Positions 7,730-15,025 are shown, counted from the stretch's first letter. The stretch is DNA of 19,847 nucleotides from Anaerorhabdus sp036636695 (GCF_036636695.1 NZ_JAVWNW010000024.1), one strand, 5' to 3'. A program made the numbers and translations. Notes: generated from the sequence alone by a model not told the origin.

Positions 7730-8939
7730 TTTTGAAATCTATGCAGAAATTTTATTACGCAAAGGTGTTAACCTACAAAAAGGACAATACCTATCTGTAA
7801 GTTGCCCTGTTGAAGGAAGTAAGTTTATGCAAATTCTATCCGAAGTTGCATATAAACTTGGTGCCTGTTATGTTGAGATAGAATTTTTCGATCCACTTCA
7901 AGATCAAATTCGCTATCAAAACTGTTTATTAGAATATAGTGAAAGTTATCCTGAATATCTCGTAAAGAAAAAAATCAATATGGCTAATGATAAAGTTGCC
8001 CTATTGAAGTTTAATCCTGGTATTATTCCTACAGTAGAGTTTGATTCACGAATAAAAGTTAATTCAATAAAAGGCATGAATAACGCTTTAAAACCTTATA
8101 CTCAAATCAAAAGAACAAAGACTTTCAACTCATGTTCAACTGTGTTGCCTACACGATATTGGGCAAGTCAAGTATTTCCAGACCTTTCTGGTGATGAAGC
8201 CTATGCAGCACTATGGAATCTACTTTTTCAAATTGCTCAATGCGAGTTAGATAACCCCCTCGACTATTGGGAAAATCATATATCTTCGATTAACGAAAGA
8301 AGAAACTACTTAAATGATTTACATTTAACAAAATTACATATCATAGATGATCAATCTGATTTTACTGTTGAACTTCCAAATAATCATGTTTGGGTTGGAG
8401 GTTGCGAGCATACTGTTGAAGGATTACGTTGTATGCCAAATTTTCCCACTGAAGAAATATTTACCGCATGTTCAAAATATGGTATAAATGGCAAAGTTCA
8501 TTCTTCAAAACCGTTTATTTATCAAAATGAAATCATTGATGATTTTTATTTGATTTTTGAAAAAGGAAAAATTGTTAAAGCATATGCCTCTGTTGGACAA
8601 CGCACTTTAAATGCTTTGTTGAACCTTGAAGAAGGTACTCGTTATTGTGGAGAAATTGCTTTACTACCAGGATCAACAATCATTTCAAAAACAAATACTA
8701 TTTTCAAAAATACATTGCTTGATGAAAATGCCGCATGTCATATGGCAATCGGTTGTGCTTATCCTATCAATATCAGTGAATCACTTATTTACTCTGCAAC
8801 AGATTTCGAAACTCATGGCATTAACTTTGCAAGTATTCATTGTGACTTCATGTTTGGAAAAGAAGATACTACCGTCGTTGGCATGGATGAACATAACCAA
8901 GAAATCCAATTGATTCAAAATGGGAAATGGATGTTTTAA
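7719..8939 (+). CDS. M29-family metallo-aminopeptidase (AmpS/PepS-like)
   Basis: 406 residues, the normal family length. M29 enzymes (AmpS, AmpT, PepS) are two-metal, cytoplasmic exopeptidases that remove N-terminal residues. The expected ligands are all visible: Glu246 in NFPTEEIFTA, Glu312 in GEIALL, His341 in AACHMAIG, Tyr348 in GCAYP, and His374 and Asp376 in HCDFMFG. Conserved NTLLDENAACH (331-341) confirms the family. The start overlaps the preceding oxidoreductase gene by 11 bases, an unusual pairing suggesting a role tied to the same pathway rather than general peptide turnover. M29 has a non-peptidase relative (2,5-dihydroxypyridine dioxygenase), so a changed activity cannot be excluded, though the peptidase ligand set is complete. 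Confidence 0.9.
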   Translation: MITNFEIYAEILLRKGVNLQKGQYLSVSCPVEGSKFMQILSEVAYKLGACYVEIEFFDPLQDQIRYQNCLLEYSESYPEYLVKKKINMANDKVALLKFNPGIIPTVEFDSRIKVNSIKGMNNALKPYTQIKRTKTFNSCSTVLPTRYWASQVFPDLSGDEAYAALWNLLFQIAQCELDNPLDYWENHISSINERRNYLNDLHLTKLHIIDDQSDFTVELPNNHVWVGGCEHTVEGLRCMPNFPTEEIFTACSKYGINGKVHSSKPFIYQNEIIDDFYLIFEKGKIVKAYASVGQRTLNALLNLEEGTRYCGEIALLPGSTIISKTNTIFKNTLLDENAACHMAIGCAYPINISESLIYSATDFETHGINFASIHCDFMFGKEDTTVVGMDEHNQEIQLIQNGKWMF

Positions 8940-9010
8940 TTACTTCTTTATCAATGCCCTTATAAATTATTAGCAATACAAAGATTTGTGTGCATAGAAG
9001 GATAAAACTA

Positions 9011-9080
9011 GAGAATACTTCTATCAAACTTTATAAACAACAAAAAGATTATGCAAATAATCTTTTTTCTTAGTATTCTC
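9011..9080. repeat. Nested inverted repeat upstream of proB
   Basis: GAGAATACT (9011-9019) and AGTATTCTC (9072-9080) form a perfect 9-base inverted repeat that encloses the terminator hairpin at 9042-9067. The right arm ends one base before the proB -35 box. In a read-through transcript the two would form a long stem stacked outside the terminator. Confidence 0.6.
9042..9068 (+). terminator. Intrinsic terminator of the Gfo/Idh-M29 operon
   Basis: An 11-base stem (9042-9052 with 9057-9067) is capped by the loop GCAA, a stable GNRA tetraloop, and ends in TTTTTT. It separates the M29 gene from the proB promoter. Between 8940 and 9041 I see nothing else recognisable, and no T-box features. Confidence 0.85.
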
Positions 9081-9081
9081 A

Positions 9082-9110
9082 TTGTACAGTGCCTCTTGTT
9101 TTGTTATGAT
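9082..9110 (+). promoter_or_regulatory. proBA promoter
   Basis: TTGTAC (9082-9087), a 17-base spacer, then TATGAT (9105-9110). Start near 9117 gives a leader of about 24 bases, too short for a T-box or other riboswitch, so proBA does not seem to be controlled by proline-tRNA antitermination here. Confidence 0.65.
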
Positions 9111-9140
9111 GATGAGAACAAAAAGAAGGATGGATTCACA

Positions 9141-9947
9141 ATGAGAAATTTAAAAAAATGCAATCGTATTGTCATTAAGGTTGGCTCTTCTACCTTAACT
9201 CATGAAAGTGGTTTATTAAATATTCGCCGTATTGAACAACTTGTTAAAGTACTAGCGGATATCAAAAACAGCGGTAAACAAGTTATCTTAGTAAGTTCAG
9301 GGGCACAAGCAGTAGGCTTTGGTCGTTTAGGTCTAAAAGAAAAACCAAAAGACATGCCTGGAAAACAGGCAATTGCGGCAATTGGTCAATGCGAACTTAT
9401 GTATATTTACGATAAATTATTTTCTACCTATAATCATGTCACTTCACAAATCTTATTGACTAAAGAAGATGTGGACAATCCTAAAAGAAGAAATAATTTG
9501 CATAATACTTTTTTACGTCTTTTGGAAATTGGAGCGCTACCTATTGTAAATGAAAACGATTCCGTTTCTACAGAAGAAATTGAAATTGGTGATAACGATA
9601 CATTAAGTGCGATTGTCGCTACATTAACACAAGCCGATCTTCTAATTGTTTTAAGTGACATTGATGGATTGTATAATGACAACCCTAAAACAAATCCGAA
9701 TGCTACACTTATTCATCATGTCAAAAGTATTGATGGCGCAGTAGAATCCATGGCGCAAGGCGCTGGTTCAAATCGCGGAACAGGTGGTATGATTACTAAA
9801 ATACAAGCTGCAAAAATTGCTAATCAACATGGCATCGATATGGTCATCATGAATGGTGAAAATCCAAACTTACTTTACGATTTATTTGAAAATGAAACAA
9901 TAGGAACTTATTTTGAAAGCACACAAAGCAAGGAGGTAGAACAATGA
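9141..9947 (+). CDS. proB: Glutamate 5-kinase
   Basis: Phosphorylates L-glutamate with ATP to gamma-glutamyl phosphate, the first and normally proline-inhibited step of proline synthesis. 268 residues of a complete amino-acid-kinase domain: IVIKVGSS with Lys13, VSSGA (51-55), VNENDSVS (136-143), IGDNDTLSAIVA (149-160), LSDIDGLY (171-178) and GTGGM (213-217). It lacks the C-terminal PUA domain of the 367-residue E. coli enzyme, as in some streptococcal and other Firmicute ProB proteins. The ATG at 9141, with AAGGA upstream, is preferred over an in-frame start at 9051 that lies inside the upstream terminator and before the promoter. The stop overlaps the proA start (ATGA). Confidence 0.96.
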   Translation: MRNLKKCNRIVIKVGSSTLTHESGLLNIRRIEQLVKVLADIKNSGKQVILVSSGAQAVGFGRLGLKEKPKDMPGKQAIAAIGQCELMYIYDKLFSTYNHVTSQILLTKEDVDNPKRRNNLHNTFLRLLEIGALPIVNENDSVSTEEIEIGDNDTLSAIVATLTQADLLIVLSDIDGLYNDNPKTNPNATLIHHVKSIDGAVESMAQGAGSNRGTGGMITKIQAAKIANQHGIDMVIMNGENPNLLYDLFENETIGTYFESTQSKEVEQ

Positions 9948-11188
9948 ACACACTTATCCCTCTAGCAGAACAAGCACGTCAAGCAAGTTTTATTCTTGCA
10001 AATGCTTCCACACAACAAAAGAATAAAGTGTTGCATTGTATTGCAGATAAATTAATTCAACAAACACATACTATTATTCTTGCTAATCAACAGGATTTAG
10101 AAAATGCCAAACAAAATGCAATGTCTAATGCGATGATAGACCGATTAACTTTAACGAAAGAAAGAATTGAATCTATGGCACAAGCTGTTTTAGAAATTGA
10201 ACTTCTTTCTGATCCAATTGGCCAACTTCTTGATTCTACACTACGACCTAATGGTCTAAAAATTGATAAAATTTCTGTCCCTCTTGGAGTATTAGGATTT
10301 ATCTATGAAGCACGTCCCAATGTCACTATTGAAGCTGCTTCATTATGTATAAAATCTTCCAATGTAGTTATCCTTCGTGGTGGAAAAGAAGCATTACAGT
10401 CTAACTGTTGCCTCGTTGAACTCATGCGTGAGGCTTTACGCGAACATGATCTTCCAGAAGATTGTATTCAACTCATTACTGACACACGTCGTACCTCTGC
10501 CGTTGACCTTATGACTTGTACCGGTTATATCGATGCCCTAATTCCTCGCGGCGGAAAAAATTTAATTCAATCAGTTATTCAAAATTCAAAAGTACCTGTA
10601 ATTGAAACAGGAGCTGGTAATTGTCATATTTATGTCGATGAATTTGTGAATATCGCACAAGCCATTTCAATCTGTGTAAATGCAAAAGTTTCTAGACCTG
10701 CTGTTTGTAACTCTGTGGAGACTATTTTAATACATAAAAATATCGCTGAACAATTTCTACCTGCCTTAGTAAATGAATTGGTAATAAATCATGTTGATGT
10801 GCGTGGATGTCCTCAATGCAAACAACTTGTCCCAACTTTATCTTGCGCCACTGAAGAAGATTACGAAACAGAGTACAATGACTTAATTGTGGCTATAAAG
10901 ATTGTGGATACAATCGATGAAGCTATTCAACATATCCGTCGTTACACTACTCATCATTCTGAAGCTATTCTAACAACTATGGATGAGCACGCTAAACAGT
11001 TTACTTCACAGCTTGACTCTGCCGTAATTTATGTCAATGCATCCACACGTTTTACCGATGGTAATGAATTTGGGTTTGGCAGTGAAATTGGTATATCTAC
11101 TCAAAAACTCCATGTACGAGGACCTATTGGATTACGCGAAATTACATCTTATAAATATATTATTACTGGAGATGGACAAATTCGCTAA
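9944..11188 (+). CDS. proA: Glutamate-5-semialdehyde dehydrogenase (gamma-glutamyl phosphate reductase)
   Basis: Reduces gamma-glutamyl phosphate with NADPH to glutamate-5-semialdehyde, which cyclises to pyrroline-5-carboxylate. 414 residues, standard length. The catalytic cysteine is Cys255 in SRPAVCNSVET; other signatures are GFIYEARPNVT (118-128), LRGGKEA (144-150), ETGAGNCHIYVDE (221-233) and FGFGSEIGIST near the C-terminus. It overlaps proB by four bases, and GGAGG lies inside the proB end, so both are made from one message. proC, the last step, is not in this window. The pair sits between two parts of the candidate sugar regulon without apparent functional link. Confidence 0.97.
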   Translation: MNTLIPLAEQARQASFILANASTQQKNKVLHCIADKLIQQTHTIILANQQDLENAKQNAMSNAMIDRLTLTKERIESMAQAVLEIELLSDPIGQLLDSTLRPNGLKIDKISVPLGVLGFIYEARPNVTIEAASLCIKSSNVVILRGGKEALQSNCCLVELMREALREHDLPEDCIQLITDTRRTSAVDLMTCTGYIDALIPRGGKNLIQSVIQNSKVPVIETGAGNCHIYVDEFVNIAQAISICVNAKVSRPAVCNSVETILIHKNIAEQFLPALVNELVINHVDVRGCPQCKQLVPTLSCATEEDYETEYNDLIVAIKIVDTIDEAIQHIRRYTTHHSEAILTTMDEHAKQFTSQLDSAVIYVNASTRFTDGNEFGFGSEIGISTQKLHVRGPIGLREITSYKYIITGDGQIR

Positions 11189-11205
11189 GAAAATAAATAA
11201 AATAT

Positions 11206-11271
11206 AAAAAAAGAAGCCGTAACTTCATAAATTGATTTATCTCAATCTATTTCATTACCGCTTCTTTTTTT
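11206..11271. terminator. Bidirectional terminator between proA and PTS EIIA
   Basis: Two 17-base arms (11206-11222 and 11255-11271) pair with one mismatch; A-runs on the left and T-runs on the right give a U-tract in both directions. The loop contains a small inner hairpin (ATTGA/TCAAT, 11231-11246). It serves the convergent proBA and PTS operons. Confidence 0.85.
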
Positions 11272-11746
11272 ATTCAAATGATGCAATATTTTCTTCACCT
11301 GCTGTAACATCTTTTTCTTCATTTATATTACATTTTCTACCGTCTGTTGCAAGAAGGATAATATCAGATGATGTGATTTTACCTTTCATCGCTTCAAAAT
11401 CTGCAGTGATAAGTAATTGACCTTTTTTCACTTTTTCATTTACTTGGACAAAAGATTTAAATCCTTCACCATTTAATGCGGCGGTTTCTATACCAATATG
11501 AATCAAATATTCATTTCCTTTTTCATCTTTTAAACCAATGGCATGTAGTGTTGGAAACATCATTACTACTTCACCATCAATTGGCGAAACAATTTCATCA
11601 GAGGTTGGTTTTATGAATAATCCATCTCCCATCATTTTCTGAGAAAAAACTGGATCTATACTTTTTTCAATCTTCTCAAGCTTTCCAGATGCAACTGAAC
11701 AAATTGGTGTTCCTTTTGATTCATTTTTCTTAAATAAATTAAACAT
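11270..11746 (-). CDS. PTS glucose-family EIIA (Crr-like)
   Basis: 158 residues, a free-standing cytoplasmic EIIA of the glucose type. It receives phosphate from HPr and passes it to the EIIB domain encoded just upstream. The phosphorylated histidine is His83 in LIHIGIETAALNGEGF, with partner His68 in FPTLHAIGL; the SPIDGEV strand (54-60) is typical. The start has AGGAGGAGG five bases from the ATG. It follows the EIICB gene by 36 bases containing a hairpin, so it is the second gene of the operon, possibly expressed at a different level. The final codons touch the terminator at 11206-11271. Confidence 0.95.
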   Translation of the reverse strand: MFNLFKKNESKGTPICSVASGKLEKIEKSIDPVFSQKMMGDGLFIKPTSDEIVSPIDGEVVMMFPTLHAIGLKDEKGNEYLIHIGIETAALNGEGFKSFVQVNEKVKKGQLLITADFEAMKGKITSSDIILLATDGRKCNINEEKDVTAGEENIASFE

Positions 11747-11760
11747 AATTCCTCCTCCTA

Positions 11761-11788
11761 AAGTAAAGACTAAGGATATCCCTTAGTC
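11761..11788 (-). terminator. Intercistronic hairpin between EIICB and EIIA
   Basis: GACTAAGG (11768-11775) pairs with CCTTAGTC (11781-11788) around a 5-base loop; on the minus strand TTTACTTT follows, then AGGAGGAGG of the EIIA gene. The broken T-tract suggests partial termination or 3'-end protection of the EIICB message. It overlaps the EIICB stop codon. Confidence 0.5.
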
Positions 11789-13366
11789 TATTCCTAATAC
11801 GTCTTTAACTGATGTTGTAATTGAGTTTACATTTACTCCATAAATAATTTGATAACTGTTTCCACTATGTACACATCCCATAGCTTCTAAATAGTTCTTC
11901 CAATCATCATCTGGAACTACTAAACTCTCATCTTTTACTGTTACTCTTAATCGTGTAGCACAACAAGCAACTGAATCAATATTATCAGGTCCTCCAAATG
12001 CTTCCACGATTCGTATTTCTAATTTATCATCAGCATTATTTTCTTTTAATTCGTTATATTCTTTTTTACTCATTAGTTTAATGTTGTCATCTTCACGTCC
12101 TGGAGTTTTAATATTTAATTTAAGAATTGCGAATTTAAAGATAAAGAAATATGCTGCAAATGTTGCTGGTAATAAGAAGATTAATGATAATGCATGAACC
12201 TTTTGTGGTTGGAATAAGTTAGGAATCATGAAGAACAATGCGTGTCCATTAATTGAAATCTTCGCAACTTCCGCAATTACATAACACAATCCACAAAGTG
12301 GTGCATATACTAACCAATAAAGTAATGGTGAAGCAAATAAGAACGTATATTCAATTGGTTCTGATATACCTACCAACATCAATGTAACTATTGTTGGAAT
12401 TAATAATGAAGCAACTTTCTTTCTGTTTTCAGGTTTAGCACACTTATACATTGCAAATGCAGCACCTGGTAACCCTGCTAGTTGGAATAGAATACGTCCT
12501 GAAGTAAAGTTACGGATTAAATATCCTGTCGCTCCTGGACTACCTGCTTGTCCAACGATAATATTTCTAACACCTTCGTAAACAACACCATCAATTGTCA
12601 TAACCCCACCAACACTAGAGTATTCAATTGGGAAAGCAATTAAGTGGTGAATACCAAATGGTAATAATGCTTTATCAATAAATCCAAATAACCATGTTCC
12701 AAATAACCCTGATGATCCAATGAAATATGTAATAGTTTGTAATCCTGATGCAATAATCGGCCATACATAATAAGTTGCAATAGCCATTGGAACTGCAGCA
12801 AGTGTAACTAAAATAACTACAAATTTAGTACCTTGGAAGAAAGCAAACATTGGTTTAAATTTAATTTCACAAAATTTATTATGAATTAATCCTGCAGTTA
12901 CCCCACTGATGATACCACTGAAGATACCCATATCAAATGTGAACTTACCAGCAACACTACCCCATAATGCACTGAAATTTAGTGCTGCTTGTTGAGAATA
13001 ACCAAGTGATAATAAATTTTCAACCGTTACTGTATCTGCATTCCATCCTTGAGCACCTGCATAAGAACCAATACAAGTAATATAACTCATGAATAGAACA
13101 ATACCTGCAAAGGCTGCCCATCCTTTTTCTTTTTTCGCCATCGCGAATGCTATCCCTACAGAGAACCATAGAGGTAGATAATTCATGAATGTAAATCCCA
13201 TTGATGAGATCATTCCAAAAATTGTTTTAACTATATTATCTCCTGGAATAATATAATTGGTAAATGCACTACCGATCCCTACGTAAAACCCTACAAGAAC
13301 GAATAATACAATTGGCACCATCATAGCGCCTGCAAAAGACTGTAATTTTTCTTGAATCTTTTTCAT
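11783..13366 (-). CDS. PTS glucose/alpha-glucoside-family EIICB permease
   Basis: 527 residues; imports and phosphorylates a sugar or glucoside at the membrane. The EIIC domain (about 1-420) has around ten hydrophobic segments, the substrate-site stretch LLPFGIHHLIAFP (234-246), and the family motif GISEPIEYTFLF (333-344). A linker leads to EIIB (about 448-527), whose phosphocysteine is Cys469 in CCATRLRV; the preceding Cys468 is an odd doublet. EIIA is separate, in the next gene. PFGIHHLI plus the C-B order fits the glucose/alpha-glucoside/GlcNAc branch, but I cannot name the sugar. AAGGAGG precedes the ATG. The promoter has an extended -10, no -35, a candidate CcpA site and an upstream operator copy. 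Confidence 0.93.
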   Translation of the reverse strand: MKKIQEKLQSFAGAMMVPIVLFVLVGFYVGIGSAFTNYIIPGDNIVKTIFGMISSMGFTFMNYLPLWFSVGIAFAMAKKEKGWAAFAGIVLFMSYITCIGSYAGAQGWNADTVTVENLLSLGYSQQAALNFSALWGSVAGKFTFDMGIFSGIISGVTAGLIHNKFCEIKFKPMFAFFQGTKFVVILVTLAAVPMAIATYYVWPIIASGLQTITYFIGSSGLFGTWLFGFIDKALLPFGIHHLIAFPIEYSSVGGVMTIDGVVYEGVRNIIVGQAGSPGATGYLIRNFTSGRILFQLAGLPGAAFAMYKCAKPENRKKVASLLIPTIVTLMLVGISEPIEYTFLFASPLLYWLVYAPLCGLCYVIAEVAKISINGHALFFMIPNLFQPQKVHALSLIFLLPATFAAYFFIFKFAILKLNIKTPGREDDNIKLMSKKEYNELKENNADDKLEIRIVEAFGGPDNIDSVACCATRLRVTVKDESLVVPDDDWKNYLEAMGCVHSGNSYQIIYGVNVNSITTSVKDVLGID

Positions 13367-13390
13367 AATTCATCCTCCTTATCTGCCTAG

Positions 13391-13399
13391 AGTATATCA
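13391..13399 (-). promoter_or_regulatory. Extended -10 box of the PTS operon
   Basis: On the minus strand TGA then TATACT (13399-13391) makes an extended -10. The expected -35 position reads about ATAGTA, which is not a match. The centre of the upstream palindrome is 42.5 bases from the box, within one base of the spacing seen at the dehydrogenase promoter. Confidence 0.65.
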
Positions 13400-13415
13400 A
13401 AGTAAGCGGTTACTA
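13400..13415. promoter_or_regulatory. Candidate cre site (CcpA) over the PTS promoter
   Basis: AGTAAGCGGTTACT (13401-13414) matches the cre consensus WTGNNARCGNWWWCAW with two mismatches and is nearly self-symmetric (AGTAA/TTACT). It covers the spacer and -35 region of the PTS promoter, a placement expected to repress transcription when preferred sugars are present. Confidence 0.5.
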
Positions 13416-13429
13416 CTATTAGTTGTATC

Positions 13430-13464
13430 TTACACAAACTTGTGGTAATTTTGTACGAATTAAG
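13430..13464. promoter_or_regulatory. Candidate operator, copy B
   Basis: TTACACAA (13430-13437), AC, TTGTGGTAA (13440-13448): CACAA and TTGTG are perfectly symmetric about the AC, with one extra G in the right arm. TACGAATTA follows five bases later (13454-13462), overlapping the -35 of the regulator's own promoter. Compare copy A at 6488-6523. Confidence 0.7.
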
Positions 13465-13479
13465 TTATTATGCTACAAT
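13451..13479 (+). promoter_or_regulatory. Promoter of the regulator gene
   Basis: TTGTAC (13451-13456), 17 bases, TACAAT (13474-13479), a good sigma-A promoter. The -35 lies inside operator copy B, so the regulator may control its own expression negatively while activating the divergent PTS operon. Confidence 0.65.
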
Positions 13480-13504
13480 CTATCTAAATACAAAGGAGCA
13501 AACT

Positions 13505-15013
13505 ATGAAAGTAGATAAATATTCGATAGCTAAACTTATTTTACTTCAAGAAAGAACTTTTACATACCAAAAACTTGCAGACACCCTTCATTTATCAAGT
13601 AAAACTATTCGCAATCAAATTGATGATGTTGAAGAATTTCTTAATAAATATGATATTGAACTTTATCGTCAACCTGGTATTGGAATTGAACTTGTTGGAC
13701 AACGTCAAGATATCCTAAATTGTTACAAGCAATGCCTTGTTGAAATAAAAGACTCCCATGAATTATCTTCAACAATACGTAAAAATATAATTGTATTTAA
13801 TTTACTGACAAAATCGAAAAAGATTACAATGAGTTATCTTGAAGATTTACTTTTTATTACACGTCCTAGTATTTACAATGATCTAAAAGAAATTGAAGAA
13901 TTCTTTGAAACAAATGATGTTAAAATTGAAAAAACACGTAAAACCGGCATAGAACTTATTTGTGGAGAAAAACGAAAACGAAAATGTCTACTCGATTGGG
14001 CAACTTCAATGTTAAAAGAAGATAAAGTAAACTATTACTCTTATCCAGAAATCATCAACTACATGGATTATGTATTTGGCGATTTCAACAATCACTATCG
14101 TACCTACCTCAGAAATTTTATCTTGAGTGTTGAAAACTTTGCGAAGTTTAAAATTACCCATAGTGAATTAGAACGTATTATTACACTTTTCTTAATTTCG
14201 TTTGAAAGAATTCAAAAAGGCTATACAATTACAATCAATCACGAACTAAAGAAAAAACTAAAAAATGTTAAAATTCTTGAATTTATGAAAGAAAACGACG
14301 CGAAGTTAAACAGCAAGTTTGGCATTCAATTAAATGATAATGAAATTCTTTATTTATCTTCGCTACTATCCTCAAATTCGACTTCTACTTATGAAGTCGC
14401 TTTCCAAGAATCAAGTAATCCCAAACTTCTCTTTGAAATCATTGATATTTTCTACAATACATTACAAGATTATATGATTGAATTTGATAAAGATTATTTT
14501 AGAGTTAAATTATTCCCATACCTAGAAAAAGTAATGCAAAAATCAAATTTTGAATATGACCTTTATAATCCTAATGAAGAGACAATTAAAGTATTATATC
14601 CAAAATTATTTAACTTAGCGAAATTAATAAATCCCATCATGAATGAAATTGTGAATAAAGAGTTACCTTCTTCAGGAATTGCGACAATCACTTTATTGCT
14701 AGCAGATATATCATTAATTCAAATTAATAAACTTGTCTGTTACTATGTTGTTACCAATAATATTTTTGAACAAGATTTGAATATTCATACCTTAAAAAAT
14801 AATATTCCTAATTTAGAAGTCGTAACTGATGAAACGATTATTAACTTCTCCGCAAGTGATATTGATTTCATCATCTCGAATGAACCAATAGACACTGTAA
14901 AAATTCCTGTGTTCATTGCACCACTTGTTTTCACACCAGAATTCCTTATTCTTTTAAAACAAAATGTAAAAGAAATTATTGAAAAAAAAGCAAATTCATT
15001 TTTCAAAAAATGA
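13505..15013 (+). CDS. BglG/LicR-type transcriptional regulator (two HTH, PRD-like, EIIB-like)
   Basis: 502 residues from the ATG at 13505 (AAAGGAG six bases upstream; the in-frame start at 13442 lies before the promoter). Order: HTH 1 (about 18-45, KLADTLHLSSKTIRNQI); HTH 2 (about 108-130, LFITRPSIYNDL); PRD-like 1 (about 185-290); PRD-like 2 (about 305-405); a degenerate EIIB-like domain (about 408-480, Cys412 and DIDFIISNEP). LicR/MtlR-class proteins are PTS-controlled DNA-binding activators. By hand alignment the four positions that should hold phosphorylatable PRD histidines carry other residues (Leu or Thr near 227-228, Leu288, Tyr339, Asp401), and a C-terminal EIIA domain is absent. 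Divergent from the PTS operon, it is the natural candidate for binding copies A and B. Confidence 0.82.
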   Translation: MKVDKYSIAKLILLQERTFTYQKLADTLHLSSKTIRNQIDDVEEFLNKYDIELYRQPGIGIELVGQRQDILNCYKQCLVEIKDSHELSSTIRKNIIVFNLLTKSKKITMSYLEDLLFITRPSIYNDLKEIEEFFETNDVKIEKTRKTGIELICGEKRKRKCLLDWATSMLKEDKVNYYSYPEIINYMDYVFGDFNNHYRTYLRNFILSVENFAKFKITHSELERIITLFLISFERIQKGYTITINHELKKKLKNVKILEFMKENDAKLNSKFGIQLNDNEILYLSSLLSSNSTSTYEVAFQESSNPKLLFEIIDIFYNTLQDYMIEFDKDYFRVKLFPYLEKVMQKSNFEYDLYNPNEETIKVLYPKLFNLAKLINPIMNEIVNKELPSSGIATITLLLADISLIQINKLVCYYVVTNNIFEQDLNIHTLKNNIPNLEVVTDETIINFSASDIDFIISNEPIDTVKIPVFIAPLVFTPEFLILLKQNVKEIIEKKANSFFKK

Positions 15014-15025
15014 TTATGCTTTTTT
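14984..15025. terminator. Bidirectional terminator embedded in two convergent coding ends
   Basis: A 19-base stem with two mismatches (14984-15002 with 15007-15025) closes a 4-base loop, with A-runs on one side and TTTTTT on the other. The regulator stop (15011-15013) and the exporter stop (15014-15016) are adjacent and both lie within the right arm, so the whole terminator is coding sequence. Confidence 0.75.

Noticed and set aside
9051..9140. A 30-residue hydrophobic N-terminal extension of ProB that looks like a membrane anchor
   Set aside because: It lies over the upstream terminator and the proB promoter and has no ribosome site; ProB from 9141 has the normal family start.
8940..9140. 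T-box or other tRNA-sensing leader in front of proBA
   Set aside because: No T-box sequence or specifier stem is seen, and the likely promoter lies downstream of the terminator, leaving about 24 bases of leader.
13442..13504. Extended N-terminus of the regulator
   Set aside because: The extra codons overlap the promoter and operator copy B; the ATG at 13505 has a strong ribosome site.
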